NCBI GenBank assembly: GCA_043820045.1
Contig: JBDREF010000372.1
Span: 1-12,002 of the forward strand
Direction: 5' to 3'
Source of the DNA: JBDREF01 sp043820045
GTDB lineage: Bacteria > Planctomycetota > Phycisphaerae > Sedimentisphaerales > Anaerobacaceae
Length of the DNA stretch: 12,002 nt
Shown here piece by piece: positions 1 to 6,609 of this stretch. The notes below the pieces were generated by a model. That model was not told the DNA's origin, made no database searches, and worked only from the letters and a program-made list of their open reading frames with translations. Within the stretch, counting starts at the first letter, position 1, and the number at the start of each line of letters is the position of its first letter. A program made the position numbers and the translations under genes.

Positions 1-2104
1 AAATACCGATGCCGGTATCCTCGACATCGAAAACGACAAAAGGTTCGCCGCTGTCTTCGACAATGCGCACACGCAAATGCACATATCCGCGTTCGGTAAA
101 CTTGATGGCATTGCCCACGAGGTTGACCAGACACTGGCGAACGCGCGAGCAGTCCGTGCGTATGTGCGCAGGAAGTCCGCCGTCGGCCTCGACTTTGAAT
201 TCGAGATATTTCTCCCTGGCCTTGACACTCATCATCGCTTCAACGGAATCGAGAAGTTCACCAAGCAAGCAGTCGGCAAACTCAACACTGAATCGCCCCG
301 CCTCGATCTTCGAGAGGTCCAGAATGTCGTTTATCAATTCCAGCAGGTTGCGTCCGCTTTCGCGGATAATGCGGACATATCCTCGCTGTTCGTCCGTTAA
401 GTTTTCCTCGGCCAACAAGTCGCAGAAACCCATAACGGCATTCATTGGAGTCCGGATTTCGTGGCTCATGTTAGCCAGAAACTGGCTCTTAGCCATATTA
501 GCCATCTCCGCTGCGGCAGTCATATGATTAGCCCTTGCAGTGGCTTCCACAAGCTCACTATTGAGCTGCTCTGCCTCTTCCTTTGCTCGCAGCAGCTCCA
601 CCTCGGCCCTTTTACGGCCGGTGATATTGTCGATGGCAGCTACCGCGAATCTCTCACCGTTCAACTCAACGCGTTCAATGCTGACTTCAAGCCACAGATC
701 AACATGTTCTCCATCAACCAATAGCGCCGCTCGGACCTCTGCTCCATGTACAGCCTCCCCGGAAGACAGTACGGCACCGATAGTGTTGCGAACAGGGCAC
801 TGCGGACAAAACTCGCTGTGCCCACATCCACCCGCGTCATTATAGGAGTTAATGCAACCCAATCCATTGCCGGCCGCAGCGCCGATTATTTCCCCAGCAT
901 CCTTGCGGACGAGCTTCGGTACAACACCGTTGATCTGCTTGATAATGTTATTCTCGTCGATTAACAACATGCCTACAGGCACCGCTTCGAATATTGCGTT
1001 GAGGTTTCCCTTTTCACGCTTGAGTTGCTCTTCGGATTGCTCCGCCCTCATTCTGGCCTGTTCGGAGCAGGCCATCATATCGAACGCCGCCTGTTGAGCC
1101 CGGCGCAGGTTCCCTTCGATCACGAGGCGTTTGCGCAGGCTTCGGCAGAGCAGGGTTACAATCAGGCCCAACAGAAACACCGCCGGCGCAATGCTGTACC
1201 TGCTCACAATACCCGGAAAGCCATTGGCAGCAAGATGGGCTTGCTCGTCGTGCATGAACACCAGACACCACCTCTGTCCGTCGCGGACGCTCGGCTCGGC
1301 GAAAGTCAGACGATGTTCTCCGACTTCGGCCAGTTCGATGTTCCCGCCTGAGAACGCATCGATACCGTTGGTCCTCAGTTGCGCTTCAAGCAGGGTTCCG
1401 GTTCGTTCATCCATGTCCTCGCATGTGAAGATATCGCCGCGTTCATTGAGCAGGACCACCATTTCGTGACACTCTGGAGTCTCAAGGACTCTGGAGATAT
1501 TTTCTTCGGGAATCATTCCCGCCACTATGCCGGCAAGTTCCCCTCCGGAACGAATAGGAACCGAATACACCATGCCGGTCTTGCCCACGCAGAGCCTTCC
1601 AGGGGAGCTGATCTGCATTTCCAGTGCAGGGTTCCGGGCAAACCGGCGGATATGCTCGACCTGAGTCTCGTACTCATACTTCTCACTGGCCAGGTCGTGC
1701 ACTGCCTCTTCAGCATGTTCCTCGTCTCCATGCTCGAATGTCATGAAGGGACGGTGCGTCCCGTCAAAATCGCGATTTATGACGTATATCTCCGAGAGAA
1801 GGTGCTGTTCATAAGAGTCCTCATATATGGCTTCGATATAATCGTGGGAGTCCCTGGTCATGCACTGGACTTTGTCGTCAAGACTTACGAATCGCAGGAT
1901 GGTGCCCACGTTAAGCAGGTACTCTTCGATTTGCTCTTTGGCTCTGACCGTCTTACCTTGAGCGTTTTCCCGCACTTGCTGCAGCGCGGCGTTGTGCTCT
2001 CGATGACAGGCCGAGACGATAGCCGCCGTCACCACAGCCGCAATCACAATGCTGCTCCACTGGATCCATCTGAGCGGTTTGTCTGTATCAATTCGTATCA
2101 TCAT
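1..2104 (-). CDS. Membrane sensor histidine kinase with Cys-rich PAS domain (partial, C-terminus off the left edge)
   Basis: The minus-strand frame is open for 701 codons from ATG at 2104 (a second ATG follows at 2101) to the window edge, with a GAGG purine stretch shortly upstream. Visible order: membrane segment about residues 14-33, a presumably periplasmic sensor region about 34-300 (Cache-like in general look, not proven), a second membrane segment about 301-320, a coiled linker, a PAS domain about 368-500, the HisKA dimerisation helix with FLANMSHEIRTPMN (phospho-acceptor His548), and the start of the ATPase domain with N-box NLVGNAIKF (about 661-669). The D-x-G-x-G box (DTGIGI) lies exactly at the edge. 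It should autophosphorylate on His548 and pass phosphate to a response regulator; the HisKA sequence resembles hybrid BarA-type kinases, so a receiver domain may follow outside the window. The PAS domain contains four Cys (417, 427, 433, 436). The family call is firm; the signal is unknown. Confidence 0.93.
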   Translation of the reverse strand, partial: MMIRIDTDKPLRWIQWSSIVIAAVVTAAIVSACHREHNAALQQVRENAQGKTVRAKEQIEEYLLNVGTILRFVSLDDKVQCMTRDSHDYIEAIYEDSYEQHLLSEIYVINRDFDGTHRPFMTFEHGDEEHAEEAVHDLASEKYEYETQVEHIRRFARNPALEMQISSPGRLCVGKTGMVYSVPIRSGGELAGIVAGMIPEENISRVLETPECHEMVVLLNERGDIFTCEDMDERTGTLLEAQLRTNGIDAFSGGNIELAEVGEHRLTFAEPSVRDGQRWCLVFMHDEQAHLAANGFPGIVSRYSIAPAVFLLGLIVTLLCRSLRKRLVIEGNLRRAQQAAFDMMACSEQARMRAEQSEEQLKREKGNLNAIFEAVPVGMLLIDENNIIKQINGVVPKLVRKDAGEIIGAAAGNGLGCINSYNDAGGCGHSEFCPQCPVRNTIGAVLSSGEAVHGAEVRAALLVDGEHVDLWLEVSIERVELNGERFAVAAIDNITGRKRAEVELLRAKEEAEQLNSELVEATARANHMTAAAEMANMAKSQFLANMSHEIRTPMNAVMGFCDLLAEENLTDEQRGYVRIIRESGRNLLELINDILDLSKIEAGRFSVEFADCLLGELLDSVEAMMSVKAREKYLEFKVEADGGLPAHIRTDCSRVRQCLVNLVGNAIKFTERGYVHLRVRIVEDSGEPFVVFDVEDTGIGI
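797..856 (-). other. Cys cluster (C-x9-C-x5-C-x2-C) inside the kinase PAS domain
   Basis: Residues 417-436 of the kinase read as a compact four-Cys cluster ending CGHSEFCPQCPVRNT. It sits in the middle of the PAS fold, in the position of a loop. Four closely spaced Cys with C-x2-C at the end are typical of a metal or iron-sulfur site or a redox switch. The ligand cannot be told from sequence. Confidence 0.6.
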
Positions 2105-2597
2105 TTAGCTTTTCTTCCCTCACCGACTCTGCCGGGCGGTTCAACGCCCTCTTCGGCTCCGGAACACGTTGTTTCGCTCACAACCACCGGTCGTCTGACG
2201 AAGGAGACGTTTGTCGGAGCAGCAGATTTCAGGGCACCTGAAGCCGCATATAGGTCAGACCAACCTGTTCCCACACCATGTCCTTAGCCACAGGACAGGT
2301 TGATTCCACTCACTATTTCAGCCCCATAATAAGGATCTCTTGTCCGTAACCTATTCGACAGATTCGACCCACTGATTAACTTCGGAAACTACGTGATTTG
2401 GAGCACGAGCCTGCCGCGCAGAACGCAAACGTTGAGTGATTATAGGACGCACGCAGTGTTACTGATGTCCGCCGAGGGCAACGATGGACGACTCGTCCAT
2501 CGTTTCTTCCTCCGCCTCAATCGCAGAATCGCGGGAGAACAAAGAAGTGCATAAGGCTTGTGCTCTTGTGCTCCTATGCTCTTGCGTGGCGATGCTT
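2105..2597. other. Gene-free gap between the LuxR-type gene and the kinase gene
   Basis: About 490 bases between two minus-strand genes with no convincing ORF on either strand; the long plus-strand frame that enters from the left is the antisense shadow of the kinase gene. It holds a perfect 11-bp stem hairpin at 2480-2504 and an 8-bp inverted repeat (CAACCTGT at 2261-2268 with ACAGGTTG at 2295-2302), which could be an operator or chance. It should contain the kinase promoter, but no box pair stands out. Confidence 0.5.
2480..2504. repeat. Hairpin, 11-bp perfect stem with 3-nt loop
   Basis: AACGATGGACG, loop ACT, CGTCCATCGTT. It lies about 95 bases downstream of the LuxR-type stop codon in its direction of transcription. 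On that strand no T-run follows, so it is not a classical intrinsic terminator; it may be an mRNA-stabilising hairpin, an attenuator or a protein-binding dyad. Confidence 0.55.
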
Positions 2598-2942
2598 CTA
2601 CTCTATGCCCATGGCAATCGCCCGCCTGACCAGTTCGGCGCTGTTGTGTGCCTTGAGCTTTCGCATCAGCCTGTTGCGATGGTATTCTATCGTGCGCTGG
2701 CTGCGGCAAAGTGTTCGGGCCATCTGCTTATTGGTCAGCCCGGCAACAATAGACTTCATAATCTGCATTTCACGGCGAGTCAGCGACTCGCAAATCACAG
2801 TATCGTTGACAAGGGCCCCCTCCAGGAGCCCATCCTCTTTTAGTCCTAGGGACTCCTTGCGGAGTTGCGCACCCGTAAAAGGACCGCTGGCGGCGGGCGG
2901 ATCCCGGCGCGCCGGGATTGCAGGCTGTTTGGCCATTACCAT
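2598..2942 (-). CDS. Stand-alone LuxR/FixJ-type HTH transcriptional regulator
   Basis: 114 residues from ATG at 2942; a second ATG lies two codons later, at 2936. An AGGAG about 13 bases upstream is a usable but rather distant ribosome site. A TTG at 2984 would extend the frame by 14 residues and touch the AT-rich repeat, so I prefer the ATG. Residues about 52-112 form a complete GerE/LuxR winged HTH: LTRREMQIMKSIVAGLTNKQMA, then RTIEYHRNRLMRKL (recognition helix) and an AELVRRA tail. There is no receiver or ligand-binding domain; the first 50 residues are Pro/Ala/Gly-rich and probably unstructured. Residues 9-14 are encoded by a copy of the 16-bp GC palindrome. It is a DNA-binding regulator, possibly of the kinase gene downstream or the divergent CheX-like/CBS gene; targets are inferred from position only. 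Confidence 0.85.
   Translation of the reverse strand: MVMAKQPAIPARRDPPAASGPFTGAQLRKESLGLKEDGLLEGALVNDTVICESLTRREMQIMKSIVAGLTNKQMARTLCRSQRTIEYHRNRLMRKLKAHNSAELVRRAIAMGIE
2901..2918. repeat. GC-rich palindrome copy 1 (inside the LuxR-type gene)
   Basis: The 16-bp perfect palindrome TCCCGGCGCGCCGGGA at 2902-2917, extended by one matching base on each side. It is read in frame as part of the N-terminal tail of the regulator (IPARRD). Confidence 0.8.
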
Positions 2943-2983
2943 ACCTAATCTTTTTCTCCTATTTACCGCCGAGCCCGCAGACA

Positions 2984-3050
2984 AATGATTATTGATGAAT
3001 GATTATTGATTATTTAGAGGCAATTCATCAATAATCATTAATAGATAATC
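2984..3050. repeat. AT-rich hairpin element, short copy
   Basis: 67 bases almost identical to 3283-3363 but lacking 14 bases (two 7-base units) in the right arm. It has left-arm units of TGATTAT type, a central TTTAGAGGCAATTC, and a right arm of ATCAATA units. The perfect stem next to the loop is about 13 bp. It begins about 40 bases upstream of the LuxR-type ATG, so it would lie in that gene's promoter or 5' leader. Confidence 0.8.
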
Positions 3051-3081
3051 GAGACCGGACCGAGAACATCAGGGCACAACA

Positions 3082-3110
3082 ATCATAATTATCGAAGTTG
3101 AGAATTGCAA
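3082..3110 (-). promoter_or_regulatory. Candidate sigma-70-like promoter for the LuxR-type gene
   Basis: On the minus strand, TTGCAA (3110-3105) and TATGAT (3087-3082) are separated by exactly 17 bases, matching the -35 consensus at 4 of 6 and the -10 at 5 of 6. Transcription from here would give a leader of about 130 bases containing the short AT-rich hairpin element. The region is AT-rich, so a chance match is quite possible. Confidence 0.3.
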
Positions 3111-3168
3111 CTTAAGCTATTTTCATACAAAAACTTCGAAAACTCAGGCAAATACGCGTGATTTACCG

Positions 3169-3184
3169 TCCCGGCGCGCCGGGA
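3169..3184. repeat. GC-rich palindrome copy 2 (intergenic)
   Basis: Exact TCCCGGCGCGCCGGGA in an otherwise AT-rich intergenic stretch. It stands out sharply from its surroundings in base composition. Confidence 0.8.
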
Positions 3185-3282
3185 TTAAATCAATAATTGC
3201 CCGCTTTTAGCTAAAGTGCCCACGGAAATCTATCGAAAGAAAGACATGGACATGGTCAGTGCGCCGGTCCGCTGAGCTTATG

Positions 3283-3363
3283 AATGATTATTGATGATTG
3301 ATTATTGATTATTTAGAGGCAATTCATCAATAATCAATCATCAATAATCAATAATAGATAATC
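3283..3363. repeat. AT-rich hairpin element, long copy with perfect 25-bp arms
   Basis: The left arm 3285-3309 and right arm 3326-3350 are perfect reverse complements, separated by a 16-base spacer containing TTAGAGGC. The arms are built of roughly 7-base units (TGATTAT/TGATGAT on the left, ATCAATA/ATCAATC on the right). The element ends 11 bases before the ATG of the CheX-like/CBS gene and shares its orientation with the copy at 2984-3050, 299 bases away. Confidence 0.85.
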
Positions 3364-3374
3364 GGGCCGGGCAA

Positions 3375-5135
3375 ATGGGAACATCCCAAACAGACATCGA
3401 AACACAAGTAATAGAACTGGCGACAGACTCGTTCAATACCTTCTGTGAGGACATCTCCGGTATGTTCGGCGTCAATATGCGGTGCGAACAGAAGGAAGTC
3501 GTCACTGAAAATGTCTCCGGGCTCAAGAAACGCTTCAGCAGGCTGGTAGCCGTCAACGTTGTGGAGTCCAAGGGCGCCCTGGACGGAACCTTCCATGTAC
3601 TATTCGACCAGGAGGGATTGTTCACTATCGGCGGCGTGATAGTCATGCTGCCCGAAGTGAGGATCATGGAGAACAGAAAATCCGCCTCCGGCGAGCTTGC
3701 CGCGAGCATGGTCGACGCCGTGGGAGAAGCAGGCAATTTGCTGGTCGGGACCTGGGACAGAGTCTTCCGCGACGGATTGAAGCGGCACGGGCATTTTCTG
3801 CAAAGGCTGCCGGCTTTCATCGGCAAACCATGGGACAACTCCGAGGAAAAGATAGGGTTGGCCGGCGACGAAGAGTTTACACTTATCTTGTATGAAATGA
3901 CAGTTGCCTCCTACCCTGCCTTCGCGTGCGGCGTTGTTTTCCCGAAGCAGATGCTGGGCGGCGAATCCGGTTCCGCCTCAGACGAGGCGCCGGCGGACGA
4001 GAAGGAACCGGAAGCAAAGGCCGAAAAGGAGACCAAAGAATCAAAACCTTCGGCCAAGAAGGCTGGTTCCGGAAAATCCGGCAAGGCAAAAGAGGGCGGC
4101 AAAGAAGCCCAAGCACAAGAGCCTGATGTGGACGAGGCTCCCGTAGAGGAAACCGACGCAGAAGAAAGTTCAGAGCAAGCTCAGGCAAAAGTCAAGAAAG
4201 AGGCGAAAGCCCCGAAAGCAGCCGCCAAGAAAGGCTCCGGAAAATCCGGCAGGGCTAAGAAGAGTGCCGAGGAAGAAGCCGAACCGCCGCAACCCGATGC
4301 AGAAGAGGCATCTGAAAAGGACACTGACGCCGAAGAGACCCTGGAGGATGCTGAGGCCCAGGAGGAAGCTGAGCCTGTGGAGGTAGCCGAGGAGGCCGCG
4401 GATTCAGAGGAAGCTCAAGCCGTTGAAGAAAGCGACAGCGAGGAATCTCAGGCACAGGAAGCCGCCGCATCGGCTGAGCAGGACAGTGAGGAACCTCAGG
4501 CAGACACGCCTGATGAAGCAGCCGAAGAAAAACCGGCACCTGCCGAGAAGGGCAAAAAAACGGCAAAAGGCAATATCTCAGAAGCCATCCGAAAAATGGC
4601 CCAGTCGCCGGCGATTCTTCCGGGCGAGTCGGTCCAGCCGACATCATACGCCGTCGGCGAACTCTTCTCGTTGTGCGCCGCAGACATCATGCAGGACGAT
4701 GTCACATGGGCGGAACCGGAGGACAGCGTCCAGCAGGCGCTGTCCAAAATGCAGCAGAACGACACCGGCTACATCATGATAGGCAGGAATGGAGTCCTGG
4801 AAGGCATTGCATCGAGGTCTGACGTAACAGGAGCGATTAGCCCTTATTTGCGGTCCGTGTTCGCCAAGTGGCGCCGGCCTCTGGACGACGCGACGCTGAA
4901 GATCAAAGTCAAATGGATCATGAGCAGACCCGTTCGCACCGTCACGCCGGAAACATCGCTGGCCGCGGTAATGGAGAATATGTGCCGGTTCGGCGGACGT
5001 GCCATCCCCGTGGTGGACGAAGAAGGGCAGGTCAGGGGTCTGGTAACAGTATTTGATATCCTACAGATGCTGCTGCACACAGGCGCGGGCGTTTCCACCG
5101 TAGGCAAAACTCCACAGGAACCTCCGTTGGCATAA
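3375..5135 (+). CDS. CheC/CheX-like phosphatase domain fused through a long charged linker to a CBS pair
   Basis: 586 residues. Residues about 1-195 look like a CheC/CheX-type domain: the stretch DAVGEAGN (Asp114, Glu118, Asn121) fits the D/S-x3-E-x2-N active-site pattern of CheC/CheX/FliY phosphatases, and a Pro follows at 146, close to the usual spacing. Residues about 195-400 are low complexity, rich in Glu, Ala, Lys, Pro and Asp, with two related basic blocks (KKAGSGKSGKAK and KKGSGKSGRAK). Residues about 435-490 and 512-568 are two CBS motifs (a Bateman module), which usually bind adenine nucleotides. The expected role is dephosphorylation of, or binding to, a phosphorylated response regulator, tuned by nucleotide state; this is inference. 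No Shine-Dalgarno is evident before the ATG, and the long AT-rich hairpin ends 11 bases upstream. It is the only plus-strand gene, divergent from the LuxR-type gene. No other chemotaxis gene is visible. Confidence 0.85.
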   Translation: MGTSQTDIETQVIELATDSFNTFCEDISGMFGVNMRCEQKEVVTENVSGLKKRFSRLVAVNVVESKGALDGTFHVLFDQEGLFTIGGVIVMLPEVRIMENRKSASGELAASMVDAVGEAGNLLVGTWDRVFRDGLKRHGHFLQRLPAFIGKPWDNSEEKIGLAGDEEFTLILYEMTVASYPAFACGVVFPKQMLGGESGSASDEAPADEKEPEAKAEKETKESKPSAKKAGSGKSGKAKEGGKEAQAQEPDVDEAPVEETDAEESSEQAQAKVKKEAKAPKAAAKKGSGKSGRAKKSAEEEAEPPQPDAEEASEKDTDAEETLEDAEAQEEAEPVEVAEEAADSEEAQAVEESDSEESQAQEAAASAEQDSEEPQADTPDEAAEEKPAPAEKGKKTAKGNISEAIRKMAQSPAILPGESVQPTSYAVGELFSLCAADIMQDDVTWAEPEDSVQQALSKMQQNDTGYIMIGRNGVLEGIASRSDVTGAISPYLRSVFAKWRRPLDDATLKIKVKWIMSRPVRTVTPETSLAAVMENMCRFGGRAIPVVDEEGQVRGLVTVFDILQMLLHTGAGVSTVGKTPQEPPLA

Positions 5136-5158
5136 CTTGTAGTGGGCAGTCTTCCTTC

Positions 5159-6118
5159 TTATCCTCTCCAGGGACGTTGTCTCGTCAATTGTCTGGACAA
5201 TGTGTCTTTGGCGATAATCACGTCCTCTCTGACCTGAAAGTCGAACATGCCGGCGCAGATGAAATCGGCCCCGCCTTCGTAGGCGTACTTAAAGGCCTCC
5301 CCCGGCTGGATAGCCCCTGCGGCCATGACTTTGTAAGCTATCCAGGGCTTGTCCACCTTCTTCATAAACTCGATAGTCTCTTCCGGGGTCTTGGACCAGA
5401 TATTGTCGTGCTCCGGCTGCCTGTCGGCGGACCAGTACTTGTGGCTGTGGAGGGTTTTCATATAGAAATCGACGCCTACTCCCGCCTCTTCGCACGCCAT
5501 CGGGACTTTTACACTGTGACCACCCATGCCGGCGATTGCTCCCTGCTGCTTGATGAATTCGACCGCCTTTGCCAGCAGGTCTGTACGGCCGTTTTCGACA
5601 AACGTATCGGCAACGCCACCGTGCACGTAAACTCCGATGGCCCCGTTATCGATCGCCTCTTTTGCCTCGCTTGTCGGGTCGGTCGATGTCATTTTGACCT
5701 GAGCGATCCACTGCATCTTGCCGCCCCTGTCGTTCCAGTACTTGTTGATAATCCTTATGCAGGGCTCGTCGAGTCGAAGTATGGCGGTATTGATTCCCAA
5801 CTCTTCGCATATCTCGAAGGTCTCCATCACTTTATCGTCGGTGAAGTATTTCCTCAGCAGCGAAGATACGTAGATGAGGTCCCTGCTGTGAGCGAATCCG
5901 CTTATGAGATTGCCGCCGCAGAACAGTCTGCTGATCTTGACGTTGCTGATTTTGCCCATCGGCAGACCTTTTGCAGAGTCTCCCGGCATCGTTGCAGCCG
6001 GCTTTCTTGCTGTCGCCCCCAATAGAGCCTTCTCTTCGAAACTCAGGCCCAATGCGGCAGCAGGAGGTACAAACAAAGATTTTTTCAGGAAACTGCGGCG
6101 ATTTAGATTCTGCGACAT
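5159..6118 (-). CDS. Tat-exported protein, probable TIM-barrel fold (aldo/keto reductase-like), function unknown
   Basis: 319 residues from ATG at 6118, with AAAGG about 9 bases upstream. The N-terminus carries a twin-arginine signal, NRRSFLKK (Arg7-Arg8), followed by a hydrophobic stretch rich in Ala, Pro and Leu, so it is probably exported folded, possibly with a cofactor. The mature part begins near ISNVKISRLFCGGNLI and has the alternating strand/helix look of a TIM barrel, with GGADFICAGMF near the end as in a phosphate-binding barrel loop. It resembles uncharacterised Tat-signal proteins sometimes labelled aldo/keto reductase-like; I cannot name a substrate. It ends 23 bases from the convergent CheX-like/CBS gene and is the last gene of the minus-strand run containing the Moco genes. 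Gaps of 61 and 67 bases separate it from the lipoprotein gene and that gene from moaB, so co-transcription is possible. Confidence 0.75.
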   Translation of the reverse strand: MSQNLNRRSFLKKSLFVPPAAALGLSFEEKALLGATARKPAATMPGDSAKGLPMGKISNVKISRLFCGGNLISGFAHSRDLIYVSSLLRKYFTDDKVMETFEICEELGINTAILRLDEPCIRIINKYWNDRGGKMQWIAQVKMTSTDPTSEAKEAIDNGAIGVYVHGGVADTFVENGRTDLLAKAVEFIKQQGAIAGMGGHSVKVPMACEEAGVGVDFYMKTLHSHKYWSADRQPEHDNIWSKTPEETIEFMKKVDKPWIAYKVMAAGAIQPGEAFKYAYEGGADFICAGMFDFQVREDVIIAKDTLSRQLTRQRPWRG

Positions 6119-6179
6119 AATTCAACCTTTCATCAATCTATCCAATCAAACGAACACTATTATTAAGAATATTTCTTCC

Positions 6180-6542
6180 TTAGCTTTTCGGTATCTTGCA
6201 GCAACCCGGGGAGTCCTTCACGAGGCCACATTTAGAGCATCTGGGCAGGCCGGGCTTGCAGCACAACTCGCTGCCCTTGATTTGGCCACATGCGGTGCAA
6301 AACGCCGCAGTCTCGGCGCCCTCGGGAATGTTGCAGCAACCGGGGGAGTCCTCGACAAGACCGCATATGACACACGTGGGCTGGTCCGGTTTGCAGCATA
6401 ACGGCCCGTCTTTTATTTGGCCGCACTTGGTACAAAGTTCGATGCTCCCGGCTTGCGCCTTCTTCTTGCAGCCGCCGCACATAAGTGCCGCGACAAGAAT
6501 CGCAGTTGTCATGATCAAAAAGAATCTTCTACTCGCCCTCAT
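6180..6542 (-). CDS. Small probable lipoprotein with four C-x2-C-G-x7-C-C modules
   Basis: 120 residues from ATG at 6542, with a strong GGGAGG Shine-Dalgarno 7 bases upstream. Residues 5-25 are a signal-peptide-like basic then hydrophobic segment ending MCGGC, a non-standard lipobox (Cys25 or Cys22 would be lipidated). The mature part holds 16 Cys in four modules with identical spacing, C-x2-C-G-x7-C-C: Cys37/40/49/50, 57/60/69/70, 82/85/94/95 and 102/105/114/115. Modules 1 and 3 share CGQIK and LCCKP; modules 2 and 4 share CGLV, DSPGCC and IP, so the protein is a duplicated pair of pairs. Such spacing suggests binding of zinc or other soft metals, or an oxidised disulfide scaffold outside the cytoplasm. 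No named family is recognised. It lies between moaB and the Tat-exported protein gene. Confidence 0.85.
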   Translation of the reverse strand: MRASRRFFLIMTTAILVAALMCGGCKKKAQAGSIELCTKCGQIKDGPLCCKPDQPTCVICGLVEDSPGCCNIPEGAETAAFCTACGQIKGSELCCKPGLPRCSKCGLVKDSPGCCKIPKS

Positions 6543-6609
6543 GGGTAAACCTCCCGCTAAAACACACGATTAGAATCTGATCCTAAATGTAAGAAACATT
6601 TTACAGCTT

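Larger units (their letters stand above)
2943..3374. other. Divergent intergenic region with paired AT-rich hairpins
   Basis: 432 bases separate the minus-strand LuxR-type gene from the plus-strand CheX-like/CBS gene, and no ORF is convincing within it. It contains two direct copies of an AT-rich element (2984-3050 and 3283-3363), one copy of the GC palindrome (3169-3184) and a candidate minus-strand promoter. It should carry the promoters for both divergent genes. Confidence 0.7.

Noticed and set aside
1379..2287. 302-codon plus-strand open frame
   Set aside because: It lies antisense to the kinase gene, whose minus-strand frame carries HisKA and ATPase motifs. The plus translation has no recognisable domain.
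2440..2709. 89-codon minus-strand frame overlapping the LuxR-type gene
   Set aside because: It is a different frame of the same strand as the HTH gene, with no domain and a biased Arg/Gln/Pro composition typical of an out-of-frame reading.
2984..3363. CRISPR array or replication-origin iterons
   Set aside because: There are only two copies 299 bases apart and no regular short spacers, and no dnaA, repA or cas gene is nearby. The roughly 7-base units form hairpin arms rather than a run of iterons.
2984..3363. Insertion sequence bounded by the AT-rich repeats
   Set aside because: The segment between the copies is only about 230 bases, encodes no transposase, and the copies are in direct orientation rather than terminal inverted repeats.
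4050..4260. P-loop-like GSGKSG strings in the CheX-like/CBS linker
   Set aside because: The residue four before GKS is not Gly, so the Walker A pattern G-x4-G-K-S/T is not met. Both strings lie in Lys/Ala low-complexity repeats.
5177..6025. 282-codon plus-strand open frame
   Set aside because: Antisense shadow of the Tat-signal protein, which has a proper start, ribosome site and signal peptide on the minus strand.
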